A stretch of 64,000 nt of DNA, taken from assembly GCA_030832185.1 (NCBI GenBank), contig JAURJQ010000022.1, positions 1 to 64,000 of the forward strand. The letters run 5' to 3'. This document shows, piece by piece, positions 19,113 to 27,635 of the stretch (position 1 is the first letter of the stretch; each line of letters begins with the position of its first letter). A model generated the notes under the pieces. That model was not told the DNA's origin. It searched no databases and saw only the letters and a list, made by a program, of their open reading frames with translations. The position numbers were made by a program, and so were the translations under genes. The DNA comes from Chitinophagales bacterium (GTDB lineage: Bacteria > Bacteroidota > Bacteroidia > Chitinophagales > JADJOU01).

Positions 19113-19120
19113 TATATTTG
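19113..19120 (+). promoter_or_regulatory. -7 element TATATTTG for clpC
   Basis: TATATTTG lies 21 bp before the clpC ATG, with a TTG at 19093-19095 at about the right distance for the -33 element. Confidence 0.55.
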
Positions 19121-19141
19121 TAGAAAATTAATAATAGAAGA

Positions 19142-21691
19142 ATGGAAGCTAGTTTTAGTGATAAGGTAAAAGAAATACTTCGGTTTAGCAGAGATGAAGC
19201 TATTCGCTTAAATCATGATAGCATAGGTGCTGAGCATATCGTACTAAGTCTGATACGGGAGAAAGAAGATTATGTATGTCAGTCATTGATTAATCTCAAT
19301 GTCAATTTAGTTGATTTTAAGAAGCAGCTAGAGAAAGCGATAGCGAAGAACATAGGTTCTGTTTTAAATAAAAATAGCGATATTCCACTTACGAAACAGA
19401 CGAATACCATATTGAAAGTAGCCATTCTAGAGGCTAAAAAATATAAGAGTCCTATCATTCAAACAGAGCATGTGATGTTAGCTATTCTTCGTTCTAAGGA
19501 GAATATAGTGAGCCAGGTTTTTCGCGATTATGACATAGATGATAAAGTTTTTCGCGATCATTATGAGACTACTTTAAACTTTGCTCCCAAGTCACATTTT
19601 GAAAATGAAGAAGAAGATAGTTTTGAAGATAATCTCAATCCTAAGAAAATAGCGTCGCGTTCCAGATCAAATTCTAAATCAAAAACGCCAGTATTAGATA
19701 GCTTCTCAAGAGATGTCACGAAACTAGCAGAAGAAGATGCGCTAGACCCTATCATAGGAAGAGATGAAGAAATAGAGCGCGTTTCGCAAATCTTGAGCAG
19801 ACGTAAGAAAAACAATCCCATACTTATTGGTGAACCAGGAGTAGGTAAGACAGCTATTGTGGAAGGATTGGCTTTAAGAATTATCAGTAAAAAGGTTTCA
19901 CGTATACTTTTTGATAAAAGAGTGGTCATGTTAGACATGGCTGCAATTGTCGCTGGAACTAAATATCGAGGACAGTTTGAGGAGCGAATTAAAGCGATAA
20001 TGGCTGAGCTTGAAAAGAATAAAGATGTTATTTTATTTATAGATGAGGTTCATACTATTGTCGGTGCGGGAGGCTCATCGGGTTCTCTTGATGCTTCTAA
20101 CCTCTTTAAACCAGCCCTAGCCAGAGGAGAACTTCAAGTTATAGGAGCTTCTACCTTGGATGAATATCGTCAATACATAGAGAAAGACGGTGCTTTAGCC
20201 CGTCGTTTTCAAAAAGTGCAAATTGATCCACCAACCATAGAGCAGACGATTGCTATAATTAAGAATCTTAAGTCCAAATACGAAGACTATCATAATGTCA
20301 CATTTGATGATAAAGCCATCGAAGCTGCAGTAAAGATGAGTCAGCGATACATTACAGATAGATTTCTGCCAGATAAGGCTATAGATGTCATAGATGAAGT
20401 TGGAGCTAGAGTTCATATCAAAAATATTAAAGTGCCAGAGGAGATTATTCTTTTTGAAGATAAATTGGAGGAATGCAAGGTACAGAAAGAAGGTGCGATT
20501 AAGATTCAAGACTTTCAGAAAGCTGCCGAATACAGAGATAAAGAGAATGAACTAAAGGCAGAGTATGAGAATCTAAAATTGAAATGGGAGAACGATGTCA
20601 AAGGATCTAAATGCCCTATTACTGAAGATCATATAGCTGAGGTTATAGCTATGATGACTGGTATACCTGTAGCCAAGGTAGCTTTTGATGAGACATCTAA
20701 GCTCAAAAATATGCAACATGAATTGCGTAAATCTGTCATAGGACAGGATGCCGCAATCGAAAAAATAACCAAAGCCATACAACGAAATAGAATCGGACTT
20801 AAGAATCCAAATAAACCTATTGGTACCTTTGTATTTCTGGGACCAACAGGAGTAGGTAAGACAGAGCTAGCTAAATCTATAGCTAAAACCTTGTTTGAGT
20901 CTGAAGACTCACTCATACGAATCGATATGAGCGAGTACATGGAGAAATTTACTCTTTCTAGATTAGTTGGCGCGCCTCCAGGTTATGTAGGCTATGAAGA
21001 AGGTGGACAGCTAACAGAAAAAGTTAGACGCAAGCCATATTCTGTAGTACTCCTTGATGAAATAGAAAAAGCTCATCCCGATATTTTTAATCTTTTACTT
21101 CAAGTGTTTGACGAAGGCCAATTAACCGATGGACTAGGAAGAAAAGTAGATTTTAAGAATACGCTTATAATAATGACATCCAATGCCGGAGTTAGAGACT
21201 TGAAAGATTTCGGACAGGGAGTGGGTTTCGCTACACAAACCAAATTAGATAATAAAGATGACTATGTCAAGAATGTTTTGGATAAGGCTTTAAAAAAGAC
21301 ATTTGCACCAGAATTTTTGAATAGAATAGATGATGTTATCTTATTTAATTCTCTTGAACCTTCGCATATTCGTGAGATAGTAAACATTTTATTAAGTCAG
21401 TTAAAAACAAGAATGACAGACTTAAACTATCCGTTTGAAGTTACAGAAAAGGCTATTGAATTTATATGCGAAAAAGGCTATGATGTTCAGTTTGGAGCCA
21501 GACCATTACAGCGCTCCATTCAGAAGCATATAGAAGATGTATTAGCAGAAGAAATTCTCGCTGGAGAATTTCACGAAGGAGAGTCACTTATAGTAGATTT
21601 TGATGTAGAATTGCTCAAGACTGTCGCTAGGAGAACATTAAATGAAACTTCAGCTTTGGTTGAGATTATAGAAGATATTCAATCAAAGTAG
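19142..21691 (+). CDS. clpC: ATP-dependent Clp protease ATP-binding subunit ClpC
   Basis: An 849-residue Hsp100 AAA+ unfoldase. A double Clp_N repeat occupies residues 1-145. AAA1 has Walker A GEPGVGKT near 231 and the LFIDEVHTIVGAG Walker B. The middle region contains a UVR-type segment (IKIQDFQKAAEYRDKENEL near 455), typical of ClpC rather than ClpB. AAA2 has Walker A GPTGVGKT near 567 and ends in a ClpB_D2-small domain (GARPLQRSIQKHIED). It unfolds substrates for ClpP; clpP is not in the window. A second gene for a small helical protein follows 32 bp later. Confidence 0.96.
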   Translation: MEASFSDKVKEILRFSRDEAIRLNHDSIGAEHIVLSLIREKEDYVCQSLINLNVNLVDFKKQLEKAIAKNIGSVLNKNSDIPLTKQTNTILKVAILEAKKYKSPIIQTEHVMLAILRSKENIVSQVFRDYDIDDKVFRDHYETTLNFAPKSHFENEEEDSFEDNLNPKKIASRSRSNSKSKTPVLDSFSRDVTKLAEEDALDPIIGRDEEIERVSQILSRRKKNNPILIGEPGVGKTAIVEGLALRIISKKVSRILFDKRVVMLDMAAIVAGTKYRGQFEERIKAIMAELEKNKDVILFIDEVHTIVGAGGSSGSLDASNLFKPALARGELQVIGASTLDEYRQYIEKDGALARRFQKVQIDPPTIEQTIAIIKNLKSKYEDYHNVTFDDKAIEAAVKMSQRYITDRFLPDKAIDVIDEVGARVHIKNIKVPEEIILFEDKLEECKVQKEGAIKIQDFQKAAEYRDKENELKAEYENLKLKWENDVKGSKCPITEDHIAEVIAMMTGIPVAKVAFDETSKLKNMQHELRKSVIGQDAAIEKITKAIQRNRIGLKNPNKPIGTFVFLGPTGVGKTELAKSIAKTLFESEDSLIRIDMSEYMEKFTLSRLVGAPPGYVGYEEGGQLTEKVRRKPYSVVLLDEIEKAHPDIFNLLLQVFDEGQLTDGLGRKVDFKNTLIIMTSNAGVRDLKDFGQGVGFATQTKLDNKDDYVKNVLDKALKKTFAPEFLNRIDDVILFNSLEPSHIREIVNILLSQLKTRMTDLNYPFEVTEKAIEFICEKGYDVQFGARPLQRSIQKHIEDVLAEEILAGEFHEGESLIVDFDVELLKTVARRTLNETSALVEIIEDIQSK

Positions 21692-21723
21692 TTATTTTTA
21701 AATTAAACCAAAATCAAGCTAAT

Positions 21724-22020
21724 ATGGGATTATTAGATTCAATCAAAGGCCTTTTTACTTCGGCAACAGATAAAATAGAAGAAACAGCTGAAAAAGCTAA
21801 ATCAGTAGTAGAAAATTCTACAGGCTCTATTGGTGATATCAAAAATGCGGTTACCAATGCTGCAAGTGAAATAGCTGAAAGTGGTAAAGAATTCATAGAT
21901 AAATCTGCCGAATCTCTCTCACATGCTAAAGACGTCATCGTCGAAAAGGGAAGTGAAATCATAGAAAATGCTATGGAAACGATTCAGGAAAACGATGCTA
22001 CAGACGAAAAAAAAGATTAA
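21724..22020 (+). CDS. Small amphipathic helical (LEA/YtxH-like) protein
   Basis: A 98-residue, highly charged, Ala/Ser/Glu/Lys-rich protein with no hydrophobic segment other than the amphipathic N-terminus MGLLDSIKGLFTSA. It has 11-residue-like periodic helices (AEKAKSVVENSTGSIGDIK, SGKEFIDKSAESLSHAKDV), recalling LEA-like or YtxH-like stress proteins, though no specific family is recognised. The 32-bp gap to clpC and the terminator just downstream indicate co-transcription with clpC, which would fit a protein-quality or stress role (inference). Confidence 0.75.
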   Translation: MGLLDSIKGLFTSATDKIEETAEKAKSVVENSTGSIGDIKNAVTNAASEIAESGKEFIDKSAESLSHAKDVIVEKGSEIIENAMETIQENDATDEKKD

Positions 22021-22043
22021 TTATCTAGTAAAAGTAAAAACTT

Positions 22044-22076
22044 AAAGTCTCATCGAAACTTCGATGTGACTTTTTT
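22044..22076 (+). terminator. Intrinsic terminator after clpC operon
   Basis: Stem AAAGTC-T-CATCGA pairs with TCGATG-T-GACTTT around a short loop and is followed by a T-run. It lies 24 bp after the small helical protein gene and may also act on the convergent pssA transcript. Confidence 0.85.
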
Positions 22077-22172
22077 ATCGCATAAAAAATTATTATAGAT
22101 GAAAAGGATACCATCTGATACTTAAAATACTACCCAGTGAGTGCGTTAAGAGCTCACAAAAAAACAGTTAGT

Positions 22173-22901
22173 TTATAATTTCAGCCATTTCAAGCGTAAG
22201 ACAAGTATAGATAACAGAACATACGTCAGTATTGTTAAAGATAAACCAATGTATTTAAAAAAGATAATCGATACTAAGCCTATGATGCCCACTACTATAA
22301 AAGGGAGGTTTCCTTTAAACTGTTTCTTGAAAGACTTATTTGAGAACATAGGCGTATTGCTTATTAAAAGGTAGTTAATTAGAATCACTGTGGCTATCAA
22401 TAATATCCAGTTTTGGTCCAAGAAATCGATAAGGTTGAAATCATTACTTAACCATGATAAATATACCCCTAAAATCATTAAGGTGTTTGAAGGTGTATTT
22501 AATCCATAGAAATATTCTGAATCACGTGTTTCTAGATTAAATTTAGCTAATCTGAAGGCAGAATAAACAGCAATAGTAAACGGTAGAGTGAATAATAATA
22601 GGCCAGTGAAACTAGATTTAAATTCCATGGTCGGATTAAACATACGAAGCAATATAAAACTTGGCACTAAACCAAAACTAATCACATCAGCTAATGAATC
22701 TAACTCCTTACCAATACTGGATTGAATATTCATTTTCCTAGCTATAAAGCCATCAAAAAAATCACAGACTAAACTCACTAGTATACATATAGGTACTATA
22801 AAATCTATTTTTGTAATTAATCCAAAAATAGCTACACCACCCGACATTAAATTGACTGCGGTGAATAAATTAGGTAGACTGTGAAGATCTCTTTTACGCA
22901 A
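22173..22901 (-). CDS. pssA: CDP-diacylglycerol-serine O-phosphatidyltransferase
   Basis: A 242-residue integral membrane protein of the CDP-alcohol phosphatidyltransferase family. The catalytic pattern D..DG..AR........G...D...D is seen as DFFDGFIARK-(8)-GKELDSLADVISFG (about residues 47-76). Multiple hydrophobic helices follow. The preceding NLFTAVNLMSGG segment is typical of PssA, which makes phosphatidylserine on the way to phosphatidylethanolamine. No ATG is available before the conserved N-terminus in this frame; a TTG at 22901 is used. It is downstream of the SPFH gene on the same strand. Confidence 0.92.
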   Translation of the reverse strand: MRKRDLHSLPNLFTAVNLMSGGVAIFGLITKIDFIVPICILVSLVCDFFDGFIARKMNIQSSIGKELDSLADVISFGLVPSFILLRMFNPTMEFKSSFTGLLLFTLPFTIAVYSAFRLAKFNLETRDSEYFYGLNTPSNTLMILGVYLSWLSNDFNLIDFLDQNWILLIATVILINYLLISNTPMFSNKSFKKQFKGNLPFIVVGIIGLVSIIFFKYIGLSLTILTYVLLSILVLRLKWLKL

Positions 22902-22941
22902 AACTATTTCATCTAATTTCTAAAATCAATTATCTATTAAA

Positions 22942-23865
22942 TCACTTCTTATCCAATAAAGTCATTCCTTGAATCTGCTTCATCGTTTTTTCCATACCAT
23001 CTACAGACCCATCAAGGAAAATCACATTGCCTTTGCCTTGTTCTGCAAAATGTTTGATCGATTCTGTCCAAATGGAAAACATAACAAGCGAAGAGTCTAA
23101 TTTAGCTTCTTCCATTTCTTTTGCCGCTAAGGCCATACCTCTTGCTACTTCTTCTCTAAACAATGCTACACCTTGCCCTCTTAATTGTGCTGCTTCTTTT
23201 TCTGCCTGAGCTTGTATTTTTATAGCATTTCCGTCCGCTTCCGCTGCTTTGGTTTTAGTTATTAAGAGAGCTTGACCTTCGTTTTCAGCTGCTGCTTTTA
23301 GATTGCTAGACGCCACTACCTGAGCCATAGAGCGCATGATGGCTTCGTCAAATGCAATATCATTGAGCTGTAAATCTAATAAATGAAAACCCCAGTCAGC
23401 CAGAGTAGCATCAAGATGATCTTTTACCTCATCTACAATTTCTTTTCTTAATAGTAGAATTTCACTTTGCTTTTTTGTCGCAACAAATGCTCGGATAGAC
23501 CCTTCAATACTTCTCACAAGAGTCTGCATAAAGTTTCTGTCATCAATAAATTTAAAAGCTACCTTTTTAATGGTTTCTTCTGTACCGTCTATCACAGAAT
23601 AGAGGAGCATAGCTTTGAAATTGACATTCGCTTGATCGATTGTAATGGCCATAAACTCCAATTCCGCTGAACGATTTTGGATGGAAACTCGTTTAAAAAT
23701 TTGTTCTATAAGAGGAATCTTAAAGTTTAGTCCTGGCTGAAGTACTCGTCTATATTTCCCAAACATAGTGATAACAGCTACAGAACCTTGCTGTACAGTC
23801 ACTAGACCACTGAAAAAAATAATCAACCCGAAGATTAAAAAAGGTATAAAAGAATATGATGTCAT
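22942..23865 (-). CDS. SPFH/band 7 (stomatin-like) membrane protein
   Basis: A 307-residue protein with one N-terminal membrane segment (FIPFLIFGLIIFFSGLVTV), then a band 7 domain (VQQGSVAVITMFGKYRRVLQPGLNFKIPLIE; QNRSAELEF; DQANVNFKAMLLYSV). A C-terminal Ala/Glu/Lys-rich coiled coil follows (KTKAAEADGNAIKIQAQAEKEAAQLRGQG). Such proteins oligomerise on the inner membrane and organise lipid microdomains or proteases. No NfeD partner is adjacent. pssA lies 40 bp downstream, which would link it to membrane lipid synthesis (inference). Confidence 0.92.
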   Translation of the reverse strand: MTSYSFIPFLIFGLIIFFSGLVTVQQGSVAVITMFGKYRRVLQPGLNFKIPLIEQIFKRVSIQNRSAELEFMAITIDQANVNFKAMLLYSVIDGTEETIKKVAFKFIDDRNFMQTLVRSIEGSIRAFVATKKQSEILLLRKEIVDEVKDHLDATLADWGFHLLDLQLNDIAFDEAIMRSMAQVVASSNLKAAAENEGQALLITKTKAAEADGNAIKIQAQAEKEAAQLRGQGVALFREEVARGMALAAKEMEEAKLDSSLVMFSIWTESIKHFAEQGKGNVIFLDGSVDGMEKTMKQIQGMTLLDKK

Positions 23866-23984
23866 AACATTTTTGATTTTATAAGTTTGGTAATTAATTT
23901 TAGCTGCAATATAGGTGAAATTTGAACATTAAGTTTGAAAATAAAGTCGGCAGCCTATAGGATAAAATGCATATTCTTTATTCA

Positions 23985-24872
23985 CTATGAAAACATACTG
24001 CTAACTATTAGTTCTTTGCTTTCCTTATTTCTGTAGTCGTAAAATCCTTCTCCAGATTTTTTGCCTAGATAGCCTGCGGTGACCATATTGACTAAAAGAG
24101 GGCATGGTGCATACTTAGGATTTCCAAATCCATCATGCATAACGCGAAGTATAGCAAGGCATACATCTAATCCTATAAAATCTGCTAACTGAAGTGGTCC
24201 CATAGGGTGAGCCATACCTAGTTTCATAACAGTATCTATTTCTGCGACCCCAGCTACATCTTCGAAAAGGGTAGAGATGGATTCATTAATCATGGGCATT
24301 AAAATTCTATTCGCCACAAAACCAGGATAATCATTAACTTCCACAGGTATTTTACCTAGTTTAATAGATAAGTCCATTATGGTTTTTGTTACTTCCTTAT
24401 CAGTAGCATAGCCATTGATTATTTCTACTAACTTCATTATCGGCACCGGATTCATGAAATGCATACCAATAACTTGGCTAGGTCGCTTGGTGGCGGAGGC
24501 TATTTTTGTAATCGAAATAGAAGACGTATTAGTGGCAAGAATGGCACGACTTGGAGCATGCTGATCCATTTGAGCAAATATCTTTAATTTGAGATCTTGA
24601 TTCTCTGTGGCAGCTTCTACAACAAGGTCAGCTATTTCTATTCCTGAGGCGATATCCGTGTAAGTCAATATATTCGAAAGTGTCGAAGTTTTGGCGGCTT
24701 CATCTATACTTCCTTTAGCTAATTGTCTATCTAGATTTGAAGCTATTGTATTAATTGCTTTATCAAGAGCTGTTTGAGAAACATCTATGAGTTGAACTTT
24801 AAAGCCAGCTTGCGCAAAACTGTGTGCAATACCATTTCCCATCGTTCCAGCGCCTATTACAGATACTTTCAT
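23985..24872 (-). CDS. 3-hydroxyacyl-CoA (3-hydroxybutyryl-CoA) dehydrogenase
   Basis: About 295 residues from the ATG at 24872. That start gives the usual N-terminus with the NAD-binding VIGAGTMGNGIAHSFAQAG motif; an in-frame extension to 24914 runs over the promoter and is rejected. The 3HCDH core includes NTSSISITKIA, GMHFMNPVPIMKLVEII with the catalytic His near residue 140, and the C-terminal DYPGFVANRILMPMINE domain ending in KSGEGFYDY. It oxidises 3-hydroxyacyl-CoA to 3-ketoacyl-CoA in fatty-acid or butyrate-type metabolism. It is a single-domain enzyme, not the fused FadB type. Confidence 0.93.
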   Translation of the reverse strand: MKVSVIGAGTMGNGIAHSFAQAGFKVQLIDVSQTALDKAINTIASNLDRQLAKGSIDEAAKTSTLSNILTYTDIASGIEIADLVVEAATENQDLKLKIFAQMDQHAPSRAILATNTSSISITKIASATKRPSQVIGMHFMNPVPIMKLVEIINGYATDKEVTKTIMDLSIKLGKIPVEVNDYPGFVANRILMPMINESISTLFEDVAGVAEIDTVMKLGMAHPMGPLQLADFIGLDVCLAILRVMHDGFGNPKYAPCPLLVNMVTAGYLGKKSGEGFYDYRNKESKELIVSSMFS

Positions 24873-24896
24873 TATATAATTTGAGTTTAGTTTCTG

Positions 24897-24904
24897 CAAA
24901 ATTA
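24897..24904 (-). promoter_or_regulatory. -7 element TAATTTTG for the hydroxyacyl-CoA dehydrogenase
   Basis: On the minus strand TAATTTTG fits TAnnTTTG, 24 bp before the ATG at 24872. Confidence 0.5.
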
Positions 24905-24914
24905 GAACTCTCAA

Positions 24915-25493
24915 ATTAACCCCTATCGTTTTTTTTATTAGTATTTTTTAAAATTAGGAGAAACGGCTTCATTTATAAAGTACTCACTTATTTCTAGATA
25001 TTAACTTAATGCAAATTGAAATAGCTCAAACATTCTAAAGATATGTTAAACGTATTATTTACAGATTTATTACCTGATTAATTGGCATTGGTGCCTCCAC
25101 AATCTATTTCTTGCCATTCATTGCGAATATGTATTCATAGCTTCATTCATTAATTAGTAAATCTCAAGAAAAAGCTGTAATTTACGTTGAGATGCCAGGT
25201 AATAAGTACATCCTCACTTGTTAAACCTGATTATTAAAGCGAGTTTTTTGTTGAATTTTCTAGTACCGATATGAATATTGATTCTATAGGTATGATGCTA
25301 AAGAAAAAACCTGATTATAACTCAATTAATCAATGATACTTGAAGATGAGACAACTAAATTATAAAAATTATCATAGTATGTAATCTATATCGTTACTTA
25401 AAGAGATTAACTTTCATTAGCTTCGACCACAAATGCTGTTATTATTTCTTAATCGGTATTATTTCCCCTTATCAGGGCCTAGAAATGAACTAT
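24915..25493. other. Long intergenic region, no intact gene
   Basis: Nearly 580 bp of AT-rich DNA without a supported gene. The nonamer ACCTGATTA occurs three times (near 25073, 25227 and 25311). Short open stretches exist on both strands but none has a recognisable product. Together with the adjacent OsmC-like scraps this may be decayed coding sequence. Confidence 0.4.
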
Positions 25494-25690
25494 GAATAAA
25501 GACTATAGAGTTCATGCCACAATAGGCGAAGAACCAAACTATTTTACTCGAATGTTATCGAGAGATCAAAACGGCAATTTAAGTTCGAATGCGAGCATTA
25601 ATAGACTCCTATAAAATCCATGTATAGATAAGTCAAATATAGGAAAATCTAGGATGAAAGTAGCTTGCGGAATGCAGATAAGCTTAACAG
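25494..25690 (+). pseudogene. Possible gene relic (weakly OsmC-like)
   Basis: From the ATG at 25494 a 40-codon frame reads MNKDYRVHATIGEEPNYFTR and stops at about 25616. Further on, MYRDK and MKVACGMQIS occur in other frames near 25620-25680. The order YKV-A-IGEE--YFT-, MY-DK, -KVAC is reminiscent of OsmC/Ohr-type peroxiredoxins, but the match is by eye and weak. No intact product is possible. Confidence 0.3.
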
Positions 25691-25757
25691 TCAATTATTA
25701 TTGGAAGATATTCCCCAGTATAATAGAAACTAGTTTTTTTATTTCTATTTAGTTTAG

Positions 25758-25765
25758 TATTTTTG
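25758..25765 (+). promoter_or_regulatory. -7 element TATTTTTG for TPR lipoprotein gene
   Basis: TATTTTTG fits TAnnTTTG, 29 bp before the ATG at 25795. Confidence 0.45.
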
Positions 25766-25794
25766 TCCAAAATTATCATTCATTAGTAATTAGA

Positions 25795-26826
25795 ATGTTA
25801 GGATACACTTTTATGATGAGATTAGAATTTAAATATATTGTTTTCATTTTACTTATAGTTATGTTTTCTTGTGATTATTTTCATAAGAAAGACACGAAGT
25901 CAAACCATATTCAGGCAAAGACGCCTCTTGAAATAGAACTCAGTAAATTATCTGATAGATTAATCGATTCTCCTAAGAATGCATTTCTTTATTTTCAGAG
26001 AGGCAAGCTCTATTGGCAGAATTATGAGAATGAAAAAGCGCTCAATGATTTCTACAAAATGGTTTCTTATGATTCTACTAAACCAATTTATTATGAAACC
26101 TTGGCGGATTTTTTTGTGCAGAATGCAAACGTAGAACGAGGTATTAATGCATTAGATTATGCTATACGGCTAGATCCGGAGAACGCCAGATACCATGTGA
26201 TGCAGGGAAAGTATAGTTTAATTATAAAGCGTTATCAAGATGCCATCAATCATTTAAATAATGGGTTAAAGCGCGATGTATTCAATCCTGATGCATATTT
26301 CTATAAAGGCTTGGTTTATAAAGAATCTAACCAATTAGACAAGGCAATTTCCAATTTAACGACTGCTACAGAGCAAGATCCTACTTGGGATGCACCTTTT
26401 GAGCTTTTAGGAGATATTTATGCAGATAAAAGAGATAATCTTTGCTTAAAATATTATGACAATGCTATTAAAGCGAATGCGAATAATACATCTGCTATTT
26501 TACAAAAAGCCTACTATCTCAAAACTAATGGTAGAAAAAAAGAAGCAGAAGCTATTTATGAATCTCTCGTAATAGCTTCGCCTCAAAATGCTGATGCCAT
26601 CTATAACCTTGGGGTTATAGCCTATGAAATGAAGCAATATGATAAATCCTTGAAAAAATTGCAGATTTGCATTCAAGTAGACCCCAAACATGCACTAGCT
26701 TATTATTTGATAGGTAAAACGCAATTGGCATTAGGAAATAAGGCCTTGGCTAAAAATGCCTTTCAAAATGCTCGTAATTTTGACACCACATTGGTAGAGG
26801 CGAATACGGAATTGGATAAATTGTAA
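25795..26826 (+). CDS. TPR repeat lipoprotein
   Basis: A 343-residue protein with a lipoprotein-type signal (hydrophobic FKYIVFILLIVMF followed by Ser-Cys, Cys near residue 26). The mature part is made of about seven to eight tetratricopeptide repeats (for example FLYFQRGKLYWQNYENEKAL, PDAYFYKGLVYKESNQLDKA, ADAIYNLGVIAYEMKQYDKS, ALAYYLIGKTQLALGNKALA). It is probably anchored in the periplasm or outer membrane as a protein-protein scaffold. The start may instead be one of the ATGs at 25813 or 25816. It is isolated between two long non-coding stretches; partner unknown. Confidence 0.85.
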   Translation: MLGYTFMMRLEFKYIVFILLIVMFSCDYFHKKDTKSNHIQAKTPLEIELSKLSDRLIDSPKNAFLYFQRGKLYWQNYENEKALNDFYKMVSYDSTKPIYYETLADFFVQNANVERGINALDYAIRLDPENARYHVMQGKYSLIIKRYQDAINHLNNGLKRDVFNPDAYFYKGLVYKESNQLDKAISNLTTATEQDPTWDAPFELLGDIYADKRDNLCLKYYDNAIKANANNTSAILQKAYYLKTNGRKKEAEAIYESLVIASPQNADAIYNLGVIAYEMKQYDKSLKKLQICIQVDPKHALAYYLIGKTQLALGNKALAKNAFQNARNFDTTLVEANTELDKL

Positions 26827-26853
26827 TATATAAAACAGGGGGAGAATTAGAAT

Positions 26854-26889
26854 TAGGCTAAATTCAATATACTATTAGAATTTAGCCTA
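26854..26889 (+). terminator. Hairpin terminator after TPR gene
   Basis: The 12-bp arms TAGGCTAAATTC and GAATTTAGCCTA pair perfectly around a 12-nt loop, 27 bp after the TPR stop. The T-run after it is weak, so it could equally be an RNA-stabilising hairpin. Confidence 0.65.
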
Positions 26890-26900
26890 GTTTATATCTC

Positions 26901-27191
26901 TATGGAGATTTGGCTATAGAATTAGCTAAAGAATTTAGAGATAGTTTATGCTCTATGGAAGTATACAAAGAGAGAGAAAATAATTTTTATAGGTCCAATT
27001 GAGTAATGAACTATTTTTTCAAAACAGAATTGACTGAAGCAGAAGTCATATCAAATATTAATCCAAGAAACAATTTCTTTAGAGTAGAAGGTTTCTCTCT
27101 GCTCAATATATCGCTGGAGTTTGGTATTTGATCTAATCCAGGTTATAAGTATATTGAAAACTTTTTCGGGTTCCTAATGCGGTGCGGCTAA
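26901..27191 (+). pseudogene. Degenerate ORF of unrecognised family with two in-frame stops
   Basis: One plus-strand frame runs for 97 codons with only two stops (TGA at 27000 and TGA at 27129) before a final TAA at 27189-27191. It encodes protein-like stretches such as GDLAIELAKEFRDSLCSMEV, TELTEAEVISNINPRNNFFR and NPGYKYIENFFGFLMRCG. Composition and the helical, charged character look like former coding sequence. I cannot name the family, and no start or intact copy is visible. Confidence 0.4.
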
Positions 27192-27596
27192 ATAATACTG
27201 TACTTTGGGTTTAGAGTACCTAGAAAATTTAATCATCATAGGTTAGGAGAGCACCAGGGTTATATATCCTCGCAGCAATCGTGTATATTCAGATTTCAAT
27301 ATGATCAAAAAATAGAACAAGAAGAGAAAGGAGGTAGGTTACATCCTAGTACCTCGAAGTGTTTTTCAGAGATATATTGAAAGTTTAAATCTGTCATTCT
27401 TAATTTTAAAAACAAGCTAATATTGGGAAGTATACCTCACAATATCATCCAAAATATATAAGCCAGTTAAGACATAACAGACTATTTTTAACAATAACAC
27501 TCCTGTGAGTCATTGCCCCGCCGCATATAAATTCAAATCCGTGTTTAAAAATACTAAAAAAATAAAATCAATCATTATGAAACCGTAAACTTTTCA
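27192..27596. other. Intergenic region upstream of valS, nothing recognised
   Basis: About 400 bp of AT-rich sequence with no supported gene, RNA or repeat. It may include more of the decayed sequence found just upstream. Confidence 0.4.
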
Positions 27597-27604
27597 TATA
27601 TTTG
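27597..27604 (+). promoter_or_regulatory. -7 element TATATTTG for valS
   Basis: TATATTTG fits TAnnTTTG, 31 bp before the valS ATG. A GAGGAGAT stretch at 27615-27622 lies between, one of the few purine-rich leaders in the window. Confidence 0.5.
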
Positions 27605-27635
27605 TCCTATCCGTTGAGGAGATAAGATTTAGGTC

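Noticed and set aside
19561-19938. 125-codon minus-strand frame inside clpC
   Set aside because: Shadow of the strongly conserved clpC AAA1 region; Ser/Leu-rich antisense translation.
22173-22942. pssA possibly broken because no ATG is present
   Set aside because: The catalytic motif and length are complete; a TTG start at 22901 is adequate.
27515-27545. tRNA-like TTCAAATCC near G/C-bearing CCCCGCCGC
   Set aside because: No acceptor stem, D-arm or anticodon arm can be drawn around it.
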